Assembly: GCF_021172165.1 (NCBI RefSeq) | Contig: NZ_CP089096.1 | Span: 2,232,001-2,296,000, forward strand | Direction of reading: 5' to 3' | Source: Flavobacterium channae | GTDB taxonomy: Bacteria > Bacteroidota > Bacteroidia > Flavobacteriales > Flavobacteriaceae | DNA length: 64,000 nucleotides | Part shown: in pieces, positions 8,478 to 18,103 of the stretch | Position numbering within the stretch: the stretch's first letter is position 1 | Layout of the letters: each line of letters begins with the position of its first letter | Translations under genes and position numbers: made by a program | Notes under the pieces: model-generated | What the model was told of the DNA's origin: nothing | The model's input: only the letters and a program-made list of their open reading frames with translations | The model's database searches: none

Positions 8478-10010
8478 TTATTGTATTTCGTAAGTACAGA
8501 TAGATACTTTTTTAGCCATCTGATCAATTCCAGAGAAACTAGCTTTGATTTCAGAAATAACAACTACATCTCCTTTTTGTGCTTTCGAAATTGCTGCTCT
8601 AGCTCTAGCGTCCATTTTGTTACCATTAACTACGATTGTAGGTTGACCTGGAACTTTAACGTTGAATTGAGTTACATTAACAGTTACTGGGAAATCGAAA
8701 TCTTCCATTACAGCTGTTACTGAACAAACTTCTAAGTTAGATTTAGGACCTTTGTTTTTCTCAGAACCACCAACTTTTCCTGTTGGAGCAGGTAAACCTT
8801 TAATTCTGAAAACTTGAGAACTAGTCATTGCTTTACCATCAGGCATTGTAGCATTAACATTAATTTTAACTTCGCTACCAGCTTGTGGTTTTAACATAAA
8901 TTTACCGTCACCAACTTTAGACATTCCTGGAGCACTAGCATTTACTTTGTTAGAAGCAATACCAGGTACAGAAATAGAAATTGGGTTAGGAACTCCACGG
9001 TAAACAACGTTCATCTTATCAGCAGAGATAATAGCTTGGTTTGGTCTAGGAACAACTACATATTTACCTTCGAATTTCAATGGAATTTCTTTACCATCTT
9101 CCATGAAACCAAATTCTCCAGAAATATTTTGCTCTCCAATTCCTCCAGCTGTCATCGAAATAACTGCTTGTCCGTTTTCAATTTTACCAGGACCTTTGAA
9201 TGATGTTGGTACTGTATTAGCATCATAACGACCTAAAACAACTTTACCTGTTACTTGCTCTCCAGCAAAATATGCGTTTTTATCCAAAACTACAATTGCT
9301 TGGAAGTTTTTCATAGAAGCAGCAGTTTGCAAAGCATTTCCTAAAAATAAATTGTAAGCACCTGCCTCTGTATTTTTAACATCATTTTGCATAGCTGTTA
9401 ATAAAGTAAGAGTTGAAACAGCAGGAAAACCTTTAGTTTTATAATCTAAGAATTTTTGCTTAACTCCTTCTCTGTTAGTAATATCAGCTGTTGAAAATTT
9501 CTTTTCAATTTCTTTGATAAAAGGAATGTATTTTACATCATTTCCTAATACCTTTTTAATATCAGCTACATATTTATCAATTTTAGAAACAATTTCTGTT
9601 CCTCTTGGGCTATACCCATCACCTTGAAACCATTTTTCGTCAATTGTTGACTTATCCATTGCTTCGAATGGTAATTTTCCTGTTTTCTCATCTGGTTCAA
9701 TACCTTCAACAACTTCAGCTTTAACAGTTTCTAAAAAGGCTGAAAAATCTTTAGAAATCTTAGCAACTTCTTTAGCTTTTCTTGCAGGCTCTGCATATTT
9801 TGCAGGCTCATCTGCCGCTTTAGTATCTAAAGCACTTAATAATGTTGCATTAGCTTGCTCAGTTAATACATTCGATTCTGTAAACTTGTCATTGAAGTTA
9901 CCAAAAGCAGTTAATACTTCTTTTGACATGTTTAATGCTAACATCGCGATGAAAACCAAGTACATTAGGTTAATCATCTTCTGTCTAGGGGTTAATTTTC
10001 CTCCTGCCAT
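8478..10010 (-). CDS. gldM: Gliding motility / T9SS motor protein GldM
   Basis: 510 residues. The N-terminus MAGGKLTPRQKMINLMYLVF and one membrane helix (LMYLVFIAMLALNMS, about 14-30) are the classic GldM start. A long periplasmic part follows, built of helical and beta domains (D1-D4 in known structures). The membrane helix sits inside the GldL pentamer and the periplasmic domains reach to GldK/GldN, so that proton-driven rotation is passed to the secretion and gliding machinery. Length agrees with F. johnsoniae GldM. It lies 49 bp after gldL and is co-transcribed. Confidence 0.96.
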   Translation of the reverse strand: MAGGKLTPRQKMINLMYLVFIAMLALNMSKEVLTAFGNFNDKFTESNVLTEQANATLLSALDTKAADEPAKYAEPARKAKEVAKISKDFSAFLETVKAEVVEGIEPDEKTGKLPFEAMDKSTIDEKWFQGDGYSPRGTEIVSKIDKYVADIKKVLGNDVKYIPFIKEIEKKFSTADITNREGVKQKFLDYKTKGFPAVSTLTLLTAMQNDVKNTEAGAYNLFLGNALQTAASMKNFQAIVVLDKNAYFAGEQVTGKVVLGRYDANTVPTSFKGPGKIENGQAVISMTAGGIGEQNISGEFGFMEDGKEIPLKFEGKYVVVPRPNQAIISADKMNVVYRGVPNPISISVPGIASNKVNASAPGMSKVGDGKFMLKPQAGSEVKINVNATMPDGKAMTSSQVFRIKGLPAPTGKVGGSEKNKGPKSNLEVCSVTAVMEDFDFPVTVNVTQFNVKVPGQPTIVVNGNKMDARARAAISKAQKGDVVVISEIKASFSGIDQMAKKVSICTYEIQ

Positions 10011-10059
10011 TTTTCCTTAAATTAGTTTTAATTAATAAATTATTTAATGATAAAACTAA

Positions 10060-10692
10060 TTATCCTCTGTTATTCATAGCAGAAAGCATACCACCATAAA
10101 CTGCATTTAAAGATGCAATGTTAGATGTCATTGACTGCATTTGCTCTTTTAATTTAGCAGCATTATCAGCAATTTCTTTATTAGCTTGTGCATTTCTATC
10201 AGCACTTTCTAATTGAATTTTGTATAAATTATTTAAAGCTTCCATTTGAGCTGCAGCTGTAGTCATTTCTTCAGCATATTTCTTTTGACCTGCCATAGCA
10301 TCAACAGTAGGAGAAATTGATTTTGCAGCACCTTCAAAGTTTTTAATACTATTTCCTAAGCTTGCCATTAACTCACCATCAATTTTAGCTTCTTTTAACA
10401 TATTATCTAATTTTTGAGATAATAATCCTTGAGCCTCAGCTGGATTTTCTTTTTTATCTTTTGGTTTAGCCTCACCACCTGCTAATTCAGGATAAACTAA
10501 AGACCAATCTAATTCGTTTTCTACTGGTTCAAACGCTGATAATGCGAAAATCGCTGCCTCTGTTAATAAACCTACAACAAGCATTGGTCCTGCACCTGGC
10601 CAGTGCATTAATTTGAATAATGCTCCAACGATTACTACTGCCGCTCCCATTCCGTAAAGGAATCCCATCACTTTTTTGCTTAAAATTGCCAT
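10060..10692 (-). CDS. gldL: Gliding motility / T9SS motor protein GldL
   Basis: 210 residues. Two N-terminal membrane helices flank the sequence KLMHWPGAGPMLVVGL, and a glutamate in the second helix (LLTEAAIFALSAFEP) corresponds to the residue implicated in proton flow in GldL. The rest is a cytoplasmic, helix-rich tail predicted to be coiled. GldL forms the inner-membrane pentamer around GldM and powers the type IX secretion system and gliding. It is the second gene of the gld operon, 57 bp after gldK. Confidence 0.95.
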   Translation of the reverse strand: MAILSKKVMGFLYGMGAAVVIVGALFKLMHWPGAGPMLVVGLLTEAAIFALSAFEPVENELDWSLVYPELAGGEAKPKDKKENPAEAQGLLSQKLDNMLKEAKIDGELMASLGNSIKNFEGAAKSISPTVDAMAGQKKYAEEMTTAAAQMEALNNLYKIQLESADRNAQANKEIADNAAKLKEQMQSMTSNIASLNAVYGGMLSAMNNRG

Positions 10693-10749
10693 AATAAATA
10701 AAATTTAGTTAGTTAAGTTAATTATAATATAATAAAAATTGGTTAAATA

Positions 10750-12132
10750 CTATTTTGGTCTTGTTCCTGTTGCAGCAGTACCCATATAATCTTGAACTGT
10801 TCTGAATCCGATATAACTTCTTGCAGAGTCAGCATATTCGTAATCACGAGTTGAAACTTGTAAGAAGTAAGCAACATCTTTCCAAGAACCTCCACGAACT
10901 ACCTTTCTTTGATTTTTCTTATCAGCAACATGTGGATTCATTGTAGATACGAACTCATATGCTTCAGCGTAATAAGAAGACTCAGTCCATTCCGAAACAT
11001 TACCAGCCATGTTGTACAAGTTGAAATCATTTGGCTCGTAAGATTTAGCTTCTACAGTGTACAAAGCACCATCAGCTGCGTAATCTCCACGATTTGGCTT
11101 GAAGTTAGCCATAAAACAACCTCTATCATTTTTAGCATAAGGACCACCCCAAGGATAAGTTCCACCTTCAATTCCACCTCTAGCAGCATATTCCCACTCA
11201 GCCTCTGTTGGTAAACGGAATGAGTTTACTTGATCTCTTCCTTTTTTCTTTTTAATATAAGCATTTTTATACATTGTTCTCCAAGCACAAAATGCTTTAG
11301 CTTGATTCCAAGAAACACCTACAACTGGATATTCTCCATAAGCTTGATGCCAAAAATAATCATTATGCATTGGCTCATTGTATGAGTAAGCGAAATCTTT
11401 TATCCATGCAGTTGTATCAGGATAGATTTCAATTGGCGGAGCATCTTCATAGAAGTTTTTACGTCCTTTTTTCTTAACCGCCTTATTTAAATCTACTTGA
11501 TTGTATTTGAATTTTAATTTTGAAGCATCAATAGTTTTTAAACCATTATATGATTCAGACTCAGGTAAATACATAGAATCCATTACTTCAACGTAATATT
11601 CATCTGGATATTTACTAGGCTCTTTAACAAGCTTAATCTTTTTGTTTAATTTTCTACCTGCATAGATATCATCATCAGTTCCTACACTGTAATAATTCTC
11701 ATACATGTATTTATCATAAGGAGTCATTTTCGCAGGATCAACATCAGCGAAAGCAAAATCACCAATACTTCCACCTTTACCACTCCCTGAACCAGGTTTT
11801 TGACCTTGCTCATCAGCTAAAATAGCTAAACGAGTTCTAATAGTAGAATCTTTTACCCATTCAACAAACTGACGATACTCACTATTAGTGATTTCTGTTT
11901 CATCCATATAAAATGAACGAACAGTAACCGTCTTAGTTGGCGCGTCCTGAATGTTAGCTAAATCATCATCGGATTTACCCATAATAAAGGCTCCTCCAGG
12001 GATTAACGTCATTCCGTAAGGTTTTTCGGGATGCCACTTTCTCCCTTTAACTCCTACTAATTCTCCTTTATCGCCTTTACCACAACTGATAAATAATGAC
12101 AAAATTGCTGAAAATGCAACAAACTTCTTCAT
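10750..12132 (-). CDS. gldK: Gliding motility / T9SS lipoprotein GldK
   Basis: 460 residues from the ATG at 12132; the frame extends upstream to a GTG at 12246, but only the ATG gives a proper lipoprotein signal (MKKFVAFSAILSLFISC, lipid-anchored Cys17). The mature part resembles the formylglycine-generating/sulfatase-modifying fold (MTLIPGGAFIMG, DETEITNSEYRQFV, FRLPTEAEWEYAARGG, MAGNVSEWTES, VVRGGSW). In GldK this fold is structural: it forms the periplasmic outer-membrane ring with GldN. First gene of the gld operon. Confidence 0.95.
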   Translation of the reverse strand: MKKFVAFSAILSLFISCGKGDKGELVGVKGRKWHPEKPYGMTLIPGGAFIMGKSDDDLANIQDAPTKTVTVRSFYMDETEITNSEYRQFVEWVKDSTIRTRLAILADEQGQKPGSGSGKGGSIGDFAFADVDPAKMTPYDKYMYENYYSVGTDDDIYAGRKLNKKIKLVKEPSKYPDEYYVEVMDSMYLPESESYNGLKTIDASKLKFKYNQVDLNKAVKKKGRKNFYEDAPPIEIYPDTTAWIKDFAYSYNEPMHNDYFWHQAYGEYPVVGVSWNQAKAFCAWRTMYKNAYIKKKKGRDQVNSFRLPTEAEWEYAARGGIEGGTYPWGGPYAKNDRGCFMANFKPNRGDYAADGALYTVEAKSYEPNDFNLYNMAGNVSEWTESSYYAEAYEFVSTMNPHVADKKNQRKVVRGGSWKDVAYFLQVSTRDYEYADSARSYIGFRTVQDYMGTAATGTRPK

Positions 12133-12288
12133 ATAAACTTGGGTTAAATGTAATTTCTTTTTTAAGGGCGTAAACCTATTCAATAATTTTGAAAAAAACA
12201 ATTTTTTTTTCAAAAACGTGCAAAAAATATTGAAATTTAACTTCACACCTGTTTTAACAATGCTTTAACACTTTGGAAAATAGCTATT

Positions 12289-13437
12289 TTAAACGATATT
12301 TCGTCTTTGAGCTTTCCACCATCTTTCAGGTATTTCCTGCTCGCAAGCTGCTAAATAATCTTCATGTGTGCAAGGTAATAACGTATTTCTTTTTAATTTA
12401 TTGTTAACATTTGTTAAAAACGGTATTTCAATCCACCATCTTTCTGTTTTATTGCTCTTAAAAAAGACTAATTCTTCATCATCAATAGGAACAATATACT
12501 TAATGTAATTTTCTTTTGTTCCAAATGGATATTCATGAGAACGAAAACAAAATCCTTCTATAAAATACCATAAAATTTGCGAAACCAACATCGCTTCATT
12601 TTTGTTTGGATTAAAATCAAATACTCCAAACGATGTTACTTTATCACTTATTCCGGCATATCTTGACAATGCACAGATTTCTTTTCCTGTGAATCCATTT
12701 GGATTAAAAACATCAAAATTTCCTGAATAAGATGATTGAACAACATTCATATCTATACTTACTAAATCAGCATCTCTAAAAACAGGTTCTGCAACAACAA
12801 TATTATTTGATACTTCTCCTAAACGATATGCCTCAAAATATAATTTTTCGATTAAATCGATTTCTTCTTGTGAATTAAAATAGGTTTGATATCCTAAATT
12901 ACTATAGTTAAAAAGATTATTAGGCTCTTCAACAATTACTTTTGACAAAAATGATTCTGAAATCTTATTGGTTTCTTTTGCAAAATCAAATTGATTATCA
13001 ACAGCAACCAAATTTACCATTTGATCCAAATTATCATAAGCGCGATACATTGAATAGGTTAAATCTTGACTGCCTCCAATAACAATTGGAATTATTCGTT
13101 TTTTAATCAATTCGGTAACCAAACTTTTAACAACAAAATAAGTATCTTCGATACTAGCTCCTGCTTCAATATTTCCTAAATCTACAATCGAAGCATTCCA
13201 ATTGCCAGGATACAAACTATAAAATTTCTTTCTAAAATTATCAAAAGAAAAATCATCGTTATCTTTTTCAGCACCTCTATGCTCATTTACAGTAAAAATT
13301 GCAATCGAAATATTGTCTAAAATAGGAAAATCGGTTTTAGTATGAAATACAACCTTTTTGCCTAACGTTTGATTAGACAAAGATTGTAAAAAATCTTCAA
13401 AAGATTCACTTATTGGCTGTAAAAAATCAAAAACCAT
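12289..13437 (-). CDS. Arginase-fold protein (annotated in relatives as formimidoylglutamase), probably not a canonical enzyme
   Basis: 382 residues with the ureohydrolase layout: IPIVIGGSQDLTYS replaces the GGDHS motif, VAVDNQFDF replaces DAHxD, and VSIDMNVV replaces SxDxD. Three of the six classical manganese ligands are therefore changed (His to Gln twice, Asp to Asn once). The fold call is good; catalysis of arginine, agmatine or formiminoglutamate hydrolysis is doubtful. It is 5 bp downstream of topA and 156 bp ahead of gldK, all on the same strand. Co-transcription with topA is likely. A link to gliding is only positional. Confidence 0.75.
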   Translation of the reverse strand: MVFDFLQPISESFEDFLQSLSNQTLGKKVVFHTKTDFPILDNISIAIFTVNEHRGAEKDNDDFSFDNFRKKFYSLYPGNWNASIVDLGNIEAGASIEDTYFVVKSLVTELIKKRIIPIVIGGSQDLTYSMYRAYDNLDQMVNLVAVDNQFDFAKETNKISESFLSKVIVEEPNNLFNYSNLGYQTYFNSQEEIDLIEKLYFEAYRLGEVSNNIVVAEPVFRDADLVSIDMNVVQSSYSGNFDVFNPNGFTGKEICALSRYAGISDKVTSFGVFDFNPNKNEAMLVSQILWYFIEGFCFRSHEYPFGTKENYIKYIVPIDDEELVFFKSNKTERWWIEIPFLTNVNNKLKRNTLLPCTHEDYLAACEQEIPERWWKAQRRNIV

Positions 13438-13442
13438 TTATT

Positions 13443-15944
13443 CTATTTCTTTTTAGCGGTTGTTTTCTTTGCAGGCGCTTTTTTAGCAGCTGTTTTTTTA
13501 GCTGGAGCTTTCTTTTCAATCATTTCTTGCACCTGAGCCAAAGTTAATTTAGATGCATCAACATCTTTACTTAATTCTATTTTGATTTTACCTTTTGTAA
13601 TAACTGATCTTCCCCAACGTGCTTTTTCTACTTTAATTCCTTCTTCAGTCCAATCATGAATTACTTTATCGATATCTTTTTGTAATTTTTCTTCAATTAA
13701 TTCATTTAAATCAGATTGAGATAAATTATCAAAATTGTATTTTTTGTTTACGTTAATAAACATTCCATTCCACTTTATAAATGGACCAAAACGTCCAACT
13801 CCTTTTTGAATTGGTAAATTTTGATATGTTCCGATTGGAGCATCTGCTTGTACTTTCTCATCAATTAATCCTTGAGCAGTTTCCATCGTAACGTCCATAG
13901 GATCTACTCCTTTAGGTAATGAAATGAATTGTGAACCAAAACGAACATAAGGTCCAAAACGACCATTATTTACTTCAATTTCTTCTCCTTTATATGTACC
14001 TAACTGTTTTGGAAGTAAAAATAAATTTAAAACTTCTTCTAAAGTAATATTACCAATATTTTGATCTTGACGCAAACTAGCAAATTGTTTGTTTTCATCA
14101 TCTGCATCTCCAATTTGAGCCATCGCTCCATATTTACCTAAACGAACCGAAACCTGTTTACCAGAAACTGGATGAATTCCTAAAATACGTTCACCACTTT
14201 CTCTATCGGCATTCTTTTCAACATCAATTACATTTGGGTGGAAATGTTTGTAAAAATCATTCATCATTTTAGCCCAATCCACTTTTCCTTCAGCAATTTC
14301 GTCAAAATCTTGTTCTACTTTAGCCGTAAAATTATAATCTAAAATAGTATTAAAGTTTTTAACCAAGAAATCATTTACAATAATTCCAATATCTGTTGGA
14401 ACTAATTTCCCTTTATCTGAACCTACATTTTCAGTTAAAACTTGCGATTTTATTGTTCCATTTTGCAAAGCAATTTGATTGTATTTTCTTTCTTGACCTT
14501 CGAAACTTCCTTTTTCCACATAAGTTCTAGCAATAATAGTAGAAATTGTAGGTGCATAGGTTGATGGACGACCAATTCCTAATTCCTCTAATTTTTTTAC
14601 CAAAGAAGCTTCAGTATAACGACTTGGAGGACGTGAAAAACGTTCCGTAGCCGTGATATAATTGTTAGTCAATTTCTCATTAACTTTTAAAGCAGGTAAC
14701 ATTCCTTCTTGTTCTTCATCATCTTCGTCATTTCCCTCTAGATATACTTTTAAGAAACCTTCAAACTTGATAACTTCTCCAGTTGCTGTAAAAGTTTCAG
14801 AATGATTACTAGCTTCAATCTTCACATTAGTACGCTCTAATTCTGCATCACTCATTTGAGAAGCTAATGTTCTTTTCCAAATTAAATCATACAAACGTGC
14901 TTGATCTCTATCAATATCTACAGTGTGACGGGACATATCCGTTGGACGAATTGCTTCGTGTGCTTCTTGCGCTCCTTTTGATTTTGTGTTAAAATTTCTA
15001 GGTTTAGAAAATTCTTTACCATAATAACTTGTAATCTCAGCCTGAGCTGCTGTCATAGCTTCTTGCGATAAGTTTACACTATCCGTTCTCATATAAGTAA
15101 TAAGTCCGGCTTCATATAAACGTTGTGCAATTTGCATGGTAATTCCAACAGGCAAATACAATTTTCTTGCAGCCTCTTGCTGTAAAGTTGAAGTTGTAAA
15201 TGGTGCTGCTGGCGATTTTTTTGTTGGCTTCGTTTCTAAGTCTCCTACTTTGTAAGATGAGCCAATATTTTTATTTAAGAAATCTTCTGCTTCTTTTTTA
15301 GTTGCAAAATTCTTAGGTAATTTTGCTTTGAAAGATTTACCAGCTTCGTTTGTGAATTCAGCTGTAATGCTGTAAGAAGCTTCTGGTTTAAAATCTTGAA
15401 TTTCTCTTTCTCTCTCAACAATCAAACGAACAGATACTGACTGAACACGACCAGCAGACAAACCTCCTTTTACTTTTTTCCAAAGAACTGGAGACAATTC
15501 ATATCCTACCAATCTATCTAAAACTCTTCGGGCTTGTTGAGCGTTTACTAAGTTGTAATCAATTCCTCTTGGATTTTCAATTGCTTTTTGAATAGCTGTT
15601 TTTGTAATCTCATGAAAAACGATACGTTTTGTTTTTTCTGGCTTTAATTTCAATTCTTCTGCAAGGTGCCAAGAAATTGCTTCTCCTTCGCGGTCCTCAT
15701 CGGAAGCCAACCAAACCATTTCGGCATTCTTAGCTAATCCTTTTAATTTGGCCACCAATGCTTTTTTATCAGACGAAACTTCGTATTTAGGTTTAAAACC
15801 ATTCTCTACATCTACTCCAATTTCTCTCGAAGGCAAGTCTGCAATATGTCCATAACTTGACTCTACTTGATACTCACTTCCTAGAAATTTTTCGATAGTT
15901 TTTGCCTTTGCAGGTGACTCAACGATTACTAAATTCTTTGCCAT
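13443..15944 (-). CDS. topA: DNA topoisomerase I (type IA)
   Basis: 833 residues. TOPRIM domain starts NLVIVESPAKAKTIEKFLG with the metal motif DEDREGE at 82-88. The catalytic tyrosine is Tyr284 in LITYMRTDS, and the helix GIGRPSTYAPTIST is conserved. C-terminal repeats (GRFGPYVRFG and GRFGPFIKWN) resemble the topoisomerase C-terminal modules without zinc cysteines. The last 25 residues are a Lys/Ala/Pro tail, likely a DNA-binding extension. It relaxes negative supercoils by cutting one strand. The arginase-fold gene follows 5 bp downstream. Confidence 0.97.
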   Translation of the reverse strand: MAKNLVIVESPAKAKTIEKFLGSEYQVESSYGHIADLPSREIGVDVENGFKPKYEVSSDKKALVAKLKGLAKNAEMVWLASDEDREGEAISWHLAEELKLKPEKTKRIVFHEITKTAIQKAIENPRGIDYNLVNAQQARRVLDRLVGYELSPVLWKKVKGGLSAGRVQSVSVRLIVEREREIQDFKPEASYSITAEFTNEAGKSFKAKLPKNFATKKEAEDFLNKNIGSSYKVGDLETKPTKKSPAAPFTTSTLQQEAARKLYLPVGITMQIAQRLYEAGLITYMRTDSVNLSQEAMTAAQAEITSYYGKEFSKPRNFNTKSKGAQEAHEAIRPTDMSRHTVDIDRDQARLYDLIWKRTLASQMSDAELERTNVKIEASNHSETFTATGEVIKFEGFLKVYLEGNDEDDEEQEGMLPALKVNEKLTNNYITATERFSRPPSRYTEASLVKKLEELGIGRPSTYAPTISTIIARTYVEKGSFEGQERKYNQIALQNGTIKSQVLTENVGSDKGKLVPTDIGIIVNDFLVKNFNTILDYNFTAKVEQDFDEIAEGKVDWAKMMNDFYKHFHPNVIDVEKNADRESGERILGIHPVSGKQVSVRLGKYGAMAQIGDADDENKQFASLRQDQNIGNITLEEVLNLFLLPKQLGTYKGEEIEVNNGRFGPYVRFGSQFISLPKGVDPMDVTMETAQGLIDEKVQADAPIGTYQNLPIQKGVGRFGPFIKWNGMFINVNKKYNFDNLSQSDLNELIEEKLQKDIDKVIHDWTEEGIKVEKARWGRSVITKGKIKIELSKDVDASKLTLAQVQEMIEKKAPAKKTAAKKAPAKKTTAKKK

Positions 15945-15963
15945 TACTCATTTTTTTGAATCG

Positions 15964-15971
15964 CAAAAGTA
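15964..15971 (-). promoter_or_regulatory. -7 element TACTTTTG upstream of topA
   Basis: Fits TAnnTTTG on the minus strand, 19 bp before the topA ATG. No TTG at 17-23 bp spacing was seen, so it is a partial match. Confidence 0.4.
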
Positions 15972-16139
15972 TAGGTTTTTTTTAAATTTTAACATCTCTC
16001 TCATTTTTTTACGAACAAATAACTCTTTTTTCGGATAAAATACTCCTATATATATAAGTGTAAAAACCACTAAAATTGGTTACTTACAAATAGCAAAAAA
16101 AATAAATTGAAAATTTCATGTTAAACCTTTTCTGCCATC

Positions 16140-16171
16140 TTGTCAGATTTTATAATTTAGTATTATCTTTG
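16140..16171 (+). promoter_or_regulatory. Bacteroidota promoter for miaB
   Basis: TTG at 16140-16142, 21-bp spacer, TATCTTTG at 16164-16171; 26 bp before the miaB ATG. The rest of the 253-bp gap between topA and miaB is AT-rich with no ORF. Confidence 0.65.
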
Positions 16172-16197
16172 CAGACTGATTTAAAGGAAATCTTTAT

Positions 16198-17646
16198 ATG
16201 GAAAAGGAAATTGACGAGAAAAAACAAGGCCAAAGTTTGGTTTTGGATCAAAAAGAAGGAAATACAAAAAAACTTTTTATAGAAAGTTATGGTTGCCAAA
16301 TGAATTTTTCGGATAGCGAAATTGTGGCATCTATACTATATGATAATGGTTACAATACCACTCAAAATCTTGAAGATGCTGATTTAGTATTAGTAAACAC
16401 TTGTTCTATTCGTGATAAAGCAGAACAAACGATTCGAAAACGTTTAGAAAAATACAACGCCGTTAAAAAAATAAATCCTACAATGAAAGTTGGGGTTTTA
16501 GGTTGTATGGCTGAGCGTTTGAAAAGTCAGTTTTTAGAAGAAGAGAAAATTGTGGACATGGTGGTTGGACCTGATGCTTACAAAGATTTACCCAATTTAT
16601 TAGCTGAAGTTGAAGAAGGAAGAGATGCTATCAACGTAATTCTTTCAAAAGAAGAAACGTATGGCGATATTGCTCCTGTTCGTTTAAACAGTAATGGAGT
16701 AAACGCTTTTGTATCTATCACAAGAGGTTGCGACAATATGTGTACATTCTGCGTTGTACCATTTACTCGTGGTCGTGAGCGTAGTCGTGAACCACAAAGT
16801 ATCTATGATGAGATTCAAGATTTATATGATAGAGGATTTAAAGAAGTTACTTTATTAGGTCAAAATGTTGATAGTTACCTTTGGTATGGTGGCGGTTTGA
16901 AAAAAGACTTTGATAAAGCAACTGAAATGCAAAAAGCAACTGCAACTGATTTTGCTCAATTACTTGACAAATGTGCGGCATTGTTTCCAAAAATGCGTTT
17001 TAGATTTTCTACTTCGAATCCGCAAGATATGCACGAAGAAGTATTGCATGTTATTGCTAAACATCATAACATTTGCAACTACATTCACTTACCTGTTCAA
17101 AGTGGAAGCACACGAATTTTAAAAGAAATGAATCGTCAACACACGCGTGAAGAATACATGGCGTTGATTGACAAAATATATTCGATTATTCCAGATATTT
17201 CATTATCACAAGATATGATTGCTGGTTTCCCAACAGAAACAGAAGAAGATCATCAAGACACTTTAAGTTTAATGGAATATGTAAAATACGATTTCGGATT
17301 CATGTTTGCGTATTCGGAACGTCCTGGAACATTAGCTGCTCGTAAAATGGAAGACGATGTACCAGAAGAAGTTAAAAAACGTAGATTAACTGAAATTGTA
17401 GATTTACAACAAAAACACGGTTTAGAAAGAACGCAACGTTTCATCGGACAAGAAGTAGAAGTTTTGATTGAAAAAGAATCAAAACGTTCTGATGCTCATT
17501 GGAGTGGAAGAAATTCTCAAAACACAGTAGTGGTTTTCCCAAAAGAAAATTATAATGTTGGTGAATTCGTAATGGTAAAAATCACAGATTGTACAGCTGC
17601 AACTTTAATTGGAGAAGCGGTTGGATATTCTGAAATAATGAATTAA
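16198..17646 (+). CDS. miaB: tRNA-2-methylthio-N6-dimethylallyladenosine synthase MiaB
   Basis: 482 residues. The N-terminal MTTase domain has its cluster cysteines at Cys33 (ESYGCQMN), Cys69 ([11 protein letters not shown]) and Cys103 (GCMAER). The radical-SAM domain has Cys178-x3-Cys182-x2-Cys185 ([10 protein letters not shown]), and a TRAM domain lies at the C-terminus (about 410-475). The subfamily is MiaB rather than MtaB or RimO, judged by the [11 protein letters not shown] and [11 protein letters not shown] segments. It adds the methylthio group to A37 of tRNAs reading UNN codons. An inserted GxxExxY cassette follows and then the sigma-54 activator. Confidence 0.96.
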   Translation: MEKEIDEKKQGQSLVLDQKEGNTKKLFIESYGCQMNFSDSEIVASILYDNGYNTTQNLEDADLVLVNTCSIRDKAEQTIRKRLEKYNAVKKINPTMKVGVLGCMAERLKSQFLEEEKIVDMVVGPDAYKDLPNLLAEVEEGRDAINVILSKEETYGDIAPVRLNSNGVNAFVSITRGCDNMCTFCVVPFTRGRERSREPQSIYDEIQDLYDRGFKEVTLLGQNVDSYLWYGGGLKKDFDKATEMQKATATDFAQLLDKCAALFPKMRFRFSTSNPQDMHEEVLHVIAKHHNICNYIHLPVQSGSTRILKEMNRQHTREEYMALIDKIYSIIPDISLSQDMIAGFPTETEEDHQDTLSLMEYVKYDFGFMFAYSERPGTLAARKMEDDVPEEVKKRRLTEIVDLQQKHGLERTQRFIGQEVEVLIEKESKRSDAHWSGRNSQNTVVVFPKENYNVGEFVMVKITDCTAATLIGEAVGYSEIMN

Positions 17647-17654
17647 AAATATAA

Positions 17655-17682
17655 GCCACGGATTAAAGGATTAACACAGATT
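17655..17682 (+). repeat. Left inverted repeat of the GxxExxY cassette
   Basis: Begins GCCACGGATT and contains internal GGATT/AGATT echoes. It matches the complement of 18062-18089 at about 23 of 28 positions. Confidence 0.65.
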
Positions 17683-17687
17683 TCAAT

Positions 17688-18059
17688 ATGGGACTTTATA
17701 GAGAAGAAGAAACTTTTAAAATTATTGGAATTTGTATGGAAGTTCACAGGAATCTTGGTCCAGGATTACTTGAAGTAGTATATAAAGATGCGTTAGAAAT
17801 AGAATTTAAAGCAAATAATATTCCTTTTGAAAGAGAAAAAGAATTTTCAATCGAATATAAGGGAATTATATTACCGCATAAATTTTATGCAGATTTCATT
17901 GTAAATGAAGATATTGTTTTAGAAGTAAAAGCAGTAAAAGAATTTTCTGGAGAACATACTGCACAAGTATTGAATTATATGAAACTTTCAGATTCAGAAA
18001 TTGGATTATTAGTGAATTTTCAAAACAAATCATTACAACATAAAAGATTAGTTTTTTAA
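17688..18059 (+). CDS. GxxExxY protein
   Basis: 123 residues. The family-naming motif is GPGLLEVVY, with Gly26, Glu29 and Tyr32 as G-x2-E-x2-Y. A later FYADFIV / DIVLEVKAV pair (Asp, then E-x-K) looks like a PD-(D/E)XK nuclease core, to which I believe this family is related. The biological role is unknown. It starts 41 bp after miaB and ends 44 bp before the sigma-54 activator, inside inverted repeats, so it appears inserted into an otherwise ordinary gene string. Base composition is not clearly different from the neighbours. Confidence 0.85.
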   Translation: MGLYREEETFKIIGICMEVHRNLGPGLLEVVYKDALEIEFKANNIPFEREKEFSIEYKGIILPHKFYADFIVNEDIVLEVKAVKEFSGEHTAQVLNYMKLSDSEIGLLVNFQNKSLQHKRLVF

Positions 18060-18061
18060 TT

Positions 18062-18089
18062 AATCCGTGAAAATCATTCAATCCGTGGC
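18062..18089 (-). repeat. Right inverted repeat of the GxxExxY cassette
   Basis: Read on the minus strand it starts GCCACGGATT, then diverges slightly from the left copy and ends CACGGATT. It begins 2 bp after the GxxExxY stop codon. Confidence 0.65.
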
Positions 18090-18103
18090 AAAAAAATAAA
18101 AAA

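Larger units (their letters stand above)
17655..18089 (+). mobile_element. Putative GxxExxY cassette bounded by imperfect 28-bp inverted repeats
   Basis: The block between miaB and the sigma-54 regulator starts with GCCACGGATT (17655) and ends with its complement AATCCGTGGC (18089). The similarity extends over about 28 bp inward on each side with about 5 mismatches. It contains only the GxxExxY gene. Such genes are often found beside CACGGATT/CACAGATT repeats (recalled, not searched). No target-site duplication or transposase is visible, so mobility is inferred. Confidence 0.5.

Noticed and set aside
10909..11214. 101-codon plus-strand ORF opposite gldK
   Set aside because: Lies fully inside the well-supported GldK domain; no motif of its own.
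12133..12246. N-terminal extension of GldK from a GTG start
   Set aside because: It would bury the lipoprotein signal peptide; the ATG at 12132 gives a proper lipobox.
13443..13520. Lys/Ala/Pro repeats as a separate histone-like gene
   Set aside because: They are in frame with topA and form its C-terminal tail.
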